Source: Ignatzschineria sp. | GTDB lineage: Bacteria > Pseudomonadota > Gammaproteobacteria > Cardiobacteriales > Wohlfahrtiimonadaceae | NCBI GenBank assembly: GCA_030151245.1 | Contig: JASLEF010000246.1 | Coordinates: 1-8,287, forward strand | Length of the DNA: 8,287 nt | Direction of reading: 5' to 3' | In this document: one piece after another, positions 1 through 6,200 of the stretch | Layout: each line of letters begins with the position of its first letter | Position numbering within the stretch: position 1 is the first letter of the stretch | Program-made: the position numbers and the translations under genes | Notes under the pieces: generated by a model | What the model saw: only the letters and a program-made list of their open reading frames with translations | Database searches by the model: none | Told to the model about the DNA's origin: nothing

Positions 1-258
1 AGATGTGACACTAGTACGGAATGCAAAATTATCCTCACCCAATTTCGTTGATGTTACCTCAAAGGTATAAACTCCTCCTGATGGGTCTTCTCCGAGATAA
101 GTATAGTCCCCTATTAGAGGTGATCCATCTTGATTGACCAATCTAAGACCTTTATACCCCGTCAATGGTGCACCAGAATCATAGAACATTGTCACTGTGA
201 TGATAGCTGTATCTACCCCATCAGCATCAATTTCCGGTCTATTGGTTTCGATCGTTGA
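1..258 (-). repeat. Ig-like unit 19, partial (86 aa in window)
   Basis: It starts 'STIETNRPEIDADG' and is cut at the window edge after 'FAFRTSVTS', just before the expected closing strand. It is the most divergent unit: 'MFYDSGAPL' replaces the QLKDxxGN block, and 'GDYTYLGEDPSGGVYTFEV' is a modified middle. It may mark a change in domain type further on. Confidence 0.83.
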
Positions 259-3200
259 TGTTTTATCATCAAAAATCCCATCTCCCACAACATAAGAGAC
301 CACCGCAGGTTCAGCTAAACTTAAGATGCCATCTAATTTAAAGGTAATCTTATCTTGCGTATCTGCAACAGTTGAAGTAATCGTTGCAGTATAAGTTCCA
401 TCGTTATTATCAACAACTTGAGTTGGGGTTCCTTGTGGGCCATTACCATCATTAAAGTAAAGCTCAACAGTTCCTGCACTGTGACCTAATATATGACCAG
501 AACTATCTCTTAACTTAACCGTTAAGATTGACGTATCTTTACCGTTAGCAACAATTTCCCTCTCACTCGCTTCAATAATAGAGTTATTAGGATCATAAGG
601 TCCCGCAACATAAGTCACGTTTTTCGTTTTATCTTGACCGACTACTGGCATATTCCCAACACTAAATCCTACCGTGTCAGTTCCTGTCTCGTCAGAAGTA
701 ATGTAGCCAACATAGCGACCATCATCCTCAAACGTTAAGGCAGTTCTATCAATTTTACCAATGGTCACTCCATTGATATTAACGGCAGCTGGATTTCCAA
801 TAATAGGATTATGATGCGCATCTCTTAACTGAACAGTCACTTTAGCGCGCATTTTTCCATTCGCCAAAATCTCAACGGGATCAATATCAATTGTTGAATT
901 ACCTAAAATATAGTTTCCTGGCGTATAGCTTATGCTCGTACGTGGAGGCTCTGACCCAGGAGCAGCAGCACCATTTAGTAAGAAACCAACAGTATCACTT
1001 CCACGCGTCGTAGATACAATAACCCCTCTATAGAGCCCATCTTCGACATAAGTCATACCACCACCATTTTTAAACTCGCCGAGAAGCAGATCTGTTAATT
1101 CAATAGTGCCTTTATTATGAGGAACGATATTCCCCTTTTTATCTCGAAGTTGAACAGTAACAATAGACTCCATATCTCCATCAGCCCTAATATTATTAGG
1201 ACTTGCGAGAATTGTACTTTCGCTAAGGTCAACATCTCCTGGTAAATATACTAGTTTCGCTGTAGATGCAGTACCACCAGCACCCATCCCAACACCTGCG
1301 AGTTCATAACCGATAATATCCTCGCCACTGGTTTTCGAAACGATAATACCTTTATATAATCCGTCTCCTTCATAACGCATAGCGGAGCGTAATGTACCGT
1401 TATTTAGTCCAACCAATGACGGAGCTTGGACATGAGAAGATTCTAAATTATTACCAAACTCATCTTTCAGCTGAATTGTTACCTCACTGAAATCCGTTTC
1501 ATCTGCAATAATTTCCGTAGGATCAACCTTAATCTCACTTTCTTTAAGACTCACTGCTCCTGGAATATAAGTGATTCTAGCTAAACCACGATCACTTTGT
1601 CCTGCCTGTCCGCCTAATAAGAAATTTAGCTGATCAGATCCTGTTTTCTCGGATTTGATTAATAATACAAACTGACCATCTTCACCCAGAGGCTTGAACA
1701 CACCATTTGCGTTAGAATCATCTAGCTTTCCTCGTTGTAAAGTCGAAGGATCTATAGTCAATACTTCCGACTTAAGATCCGTAACCAGATTGCCATTACT
1801 ATCGACAAGCGTCACTATCACTCTCGCTGTTTGCTCATCATTAGCTACAATGATCGATGGCTTAACAATGATTGTTGATTTTTTGTAATCGACATCACCA
1901 GCTAAATAAGTCAAAGGCTCATTTCTTTTTCCTAAGCTACCATTAACGCTGAAACCAACGGTATCCTTTCCTGCTTTCGTAGAAGTAATTACTCCCGAAT
2001 AAGTTCCATCACCATTGTTCACTAAAACATCATTTCGTAAATCTCCATGAGAGAGACCGACCAATACAACATCGTGCGCATCCGTAATTAAATTCTCATG
2101 CTCATCGAGCAAGGTAACGGTTACTCGAGCTGCATCTTGACCATTAGCGATAATATCCTTTCTATCTAGCTCAATTTTTGACGTTATCAGACTGAAACCA
2201 CTCGCATTATATGTCAAAGTCGCGGTGCTTTTCGGTCCTGTTGCCTGCTTACCATTCAATGTAAAACCAATGACGTCTGCTCCACTTGTTTTAGAACTTA
2301 ACTCTCCAGAGAAAGACCCACTCGTACCACCATCATAAGTTAATGTGATGTTGCCTTCTTGTGCGAGATTAACGCCAGTTAAGACAATGGTAATACCATC
2401 ACCATTAACTAGTTGGTTACCTAAAGCATCCTTCACTTTAACGGTGACTCTTGCCTTTTCATCCCCTCCAACTGTAATGACGGGAGGTACAATACTGATT
2501 TCTGATTGAAGCTCTGAAGCTTCTCCTGCTAAGTATTCGACAGAGGCTTTCATACTACTAGGTACACGTAATACCTCGAATCCAAAAACATCTGTCCCTT
2601 TTGTATCTGAAGTGACGATAGCACTATAAGTACCATCTTCATTATCCTTCACGGGAGAAAGCTGTCCCAATGCCGTTCCTTCGATTTTGATAGTAACTGC
2701 ATTTGAACCAATACTTTCTACTAGATCATTTTCAAACTGATCTTTTAAGGTAACCGTTACAACTGATTGTTCTTTACCATTTGCGGTAATCTTCTCAGGT
2801 TTAGCACTAATCGTTGATTTAGTAGCAACAGCTTGACCAGGCGTATATTTTACAGAAACATCATCTCGCCCAGCTTTTTGTCCATTAATACTAAAATCAA
2901 AGAAATCTTCCCCTGCTTTTCTAGATTTCACCGTAGCTGTAAAAGTTCCATTTTTATGATCAACAACTTCAGAAATATCACCTAATGGATCTGTGCCTTT
3001 GATAAAGATGCCAACAGATACTCCGGTAGCATCCGTAAGATTATTACCAAACTCATCTTTCAGCTGAACCGTTAAGGTAGAAACGGTACTGTTATTCGCA
3101 ACTATCTCCGTTGGATTTGAAAAAAATTCAACATTTTTAACATCAACATCACCAGGGAGATAAGTAAGATTCTCACGCTTTCCTTCTGCACCAGAAGTTC

Positions 3201-6200
3201 CATTCACCGCAAATCCTATAGAGTCTTGCCCTGCAGTCTCTGAAACCACCGTCGCTTCGTAACGCCCATCTTCAATATAATGAAGGTCCGTCAGTACTTT
3301 ACCAACATTAATACCTAATAACGTGATACTTCCGACAATTTCGTTATTTAAATTATTATTATTCGCATCTTTAAACTGAATAGAAACTGTTGCGATACCA
3401 TCACTACCACCGCCTACTTTAATCTCTTTTGGAGAAACTACAATCGTAGATCTATTTAGATTCATAGGTCCTGGGGTATAAGCTAAAGACTTCTTGTCTG
3501 CTGCTTGACCAAACCCTTCAACGGTAAAGCTAATTTCCTTATCTTCACCCGCTTCTTTAGAAGTAATTGTCCCGCTATAAATACCATCATCTTGAAACTC
3601 TAACTGCAGACTTCCAGTATTTAACTGACCAATATTTAAGCCGGTCAGTTGAACAACCCCTCTATTTTCTCGAATCGGGTTTTCAAAGCTATCTCGTAAT
3701 TGAACGGTAACGCTAGCACGTTCCTGCCCATTTGCAGTAATACTACTCGGACTGATTACAATAGTTGATGTTGTAGGACTTACCTCTCCTGCAATATAAG
3801 TGATCGTTTTTCTATCCGCACCATCTGCGGCACTTGCCTCATCAGCACCAAATTTAAACCCAAGTGTATCGCTTCCTATTTTTTCAGATATAACCTCAAT
3901 TTTGTAAAGTCCTTTATCAATGTGCTTCATTTCTAGAAGTCCATCAGCAGTCTCTCCAACATTGAGACCTGTTAAGAATACAACTCCTGGTTGGCTACTG
4001 GGTTTGTTTTCTTCGGCATCTAAAAGTTGAACAGAAACAATAGCTTTATCGACTTTATCTGCAACAATCTGTGGACGGTCAATAGTAAGTTTAGACGTCC
4101 CTAAGTTCATACCACCTGTTTGGTAAGTTAAAGTTTCAGTATCATCTCCTTTACCTAACCCACTTATAGTAAAACCTATCGTCTCTTGATCAGCCTGAGT
4201 GGAAGTCATTTTTCCAACATAACGGCCTCTTTGATCATATTCGAAGATACCTGAAGCAGGCGTAAAATCCCCGATACTTCCATCTCTAACGAGTGTTACC
4301 CGATAAATTTCTTCGGGATCAACTACATCATTCCCAAACGCATCTTTCAGTTGAACGACTATTTCAGAGGAGTCTTTACCATTTGCTTCAATTACTAGAG
4401 GTCGTGCCGTAATCGTTGTCTCGACAAGACTGACTTCACCCGCAACATAACGAAGACTTTGCGGAGTAAATGTACTTTTACGTCCCTCTAATTTAAAACT
4501 AATGATATCTGCTTTATTGGCAACTTTAGATTTTATAGTCGCCGTGTAAGTTCCATCTTGATGGTCAACAACTTCACTTGGAATACCAAAAGGTTTACCC
4601 TCATCATTGAAGTCTAACTGAACAACACCTTTACTCTCTAACAAGTTATTGCCGTTCGCATCTTTCAATTGAATTGTGATAATTGCTTCGTCATCATTAT
4701 CCGCAACAATCTCTTTCTTATTAATGGAGATTGTAGACTGTGTTAAGTCCTCTTTTCCTGGCAAGTAAGTGATTCCTGTAGAATCTTTTCCTTCTTTACC
4801 ACTTAATTGGAATTTGATCGGCTCATCAGTTCCTGCCTGAATAGAGGTTACAGCAAGAATATAACGCCCTTCTGTTGCATAAGAAGCAACAACATTATCC
4901 CCCTGCTGAACGGCAAGCTTAAGACCAGAGATCGTCACTTCACCTCTGTTTTCCGTAATATCATTTCCTAAACTATCTTTTAACTGGACTGTAATAATAG
5001 ATTCGTCAATACCATCTGCTATTATTTTTTCTTTAGAGACTGTTATTTCCGAATTTTCATCACTAAATTTTCCTGCGGTATAGGTCACGGAATCATAACG
5101 ATCCGAATCTTTACCATTGACTTTGAAACCAAATTTCTCATGACCTGTTTTCTCTGACACAAGGATTGCGGTAAATGTCCCATCCTCATTATCAGTCACA
5201 TTAGAAAGAGTTCCGATTGCTTCTGAGTTTTGCGTAAAAATCTCAACAACATAAGGATTTCCATCAAGATCTTTACCATTTTCAAGCTGATTATCTTTAC
5301 TATCAAAAAGCGTCACTGTAACGATGGCTTCTGCATCACCATCAGCAACAAGATCCTGGGGAGTGATCTCAATTATAGAGTTATTTTCACTGACCTTACC
5401 CGCTCTATAAGTGATTGGTTTAGAGTCATTGTTCTCTTCCCCATTCACACTAAATACTACCTCGTCACTACCTGACTTTTCAGAGGTTATAATCGCAGTA
5501 AAACTCCCATCATCTTCATCCTCAGTCGCCGAGATTTTACCGATCGCACCATTGACATCTACAAAGTGAATAAGCACTTCAATCCGATTTCCTGTCTCTG
5601 GATCTATAGATGAAGTTAATCTATTTCCCTCACTGTCGTATAACACAACCGTTGCAAGAGCACTCTTTACTCCATCTGCAATAATCTCAGAAGGTTCAAC
5701 ATTTAATTCTGATTGACTAGCACTCGCTGACCCTGCGATATAGGTTATTAAAACACTGCGATCCCCATCTTCACCATTGACGGTGTAACTAATAGACTCA
5801 TCCTCAGCAGCTTCCTTCGAAGTCACTCCAATAGTGTATGTTCCGTCATTATGGTCAACAACATCCCCATCGAACTTTCCAACAGCATTCGTAGAATCTG
5901 TAAAGAATACCTTCACATCATCTCCACCTACCGTTAAATTCTCACCATCAACATCTTTTACTTGAACCGTAATAATAGCCTTATCTGTACCATTGGCTAC
6001 AATTGTAGATTTATCAATTTCAATAGACGATTTCTGCCCTGAAGGTACAACTGCACTATTACTGATTGTACAAACAATATCATCTCCATTATTAAGAGTG
6101 ATATCAAAACTCTTACCTGAACCTTGAGGTAAAGATGTTCCACTACTTGAGTTGTTATTAGTACAACTCATTACGGCATCATATCGCCCTAATCTTGATG

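Larger units (their letters stand above)
1..6027 (-). repeat. Tandem array of 19 Ig-like units (Big_1/invasin-D3 type), last unit cut
   Basis: Eighteen full units and one partial unit follow each other without gaps. The recurring pattern is S-(T/E)-I, then a P-x-x-I-x-A-(N/D)-G turn, a V-T-V-Q-L strand, K-D-x-x-G-N, a variable middle, D-G-x-Y-x-x-x-(I/V)-(T/V)-S, G-x-D-x-(I/V)-x-F, N-G, and a closing (I/L)-T-Y-x-(A/P)-G linker. Unit lengths are 101-113 residues. The Asn of K-D-x-x-G-N is kept in 17 of 19 units (His in 18, Ala in 19). No Cys or Trp is seen in any unit. Big_1/invasin-D3 domains stack end to end as stiff rods in invasin and intimin, so a long stalk is the likely role. The array continues past position 1. 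Confidence 0.93.

Noticed and set aside
1694..1888. A 64-codon open frame on the plus strand
   Set aside because: It is antisense to Ig units 13-14. The Ser/Thr/Leu-rich translation is the expected shadow of the coding strand.
5230..5475. An 81-codon open frame on the plus strand
   Set aside because: It is antisense to Ig units 2 and 3, resembles no known protein to me, and fits chance openness opposite a repetitive gene.
1..6027. Regularly spaced similar DNA segments about 315 bp apart, as a CRISPR or satellite array
   Set aside because: The spacing equals the Ig unit length, the segments encode the conserved strands and turns in one frame, and most copies differ at many synonymous sites.
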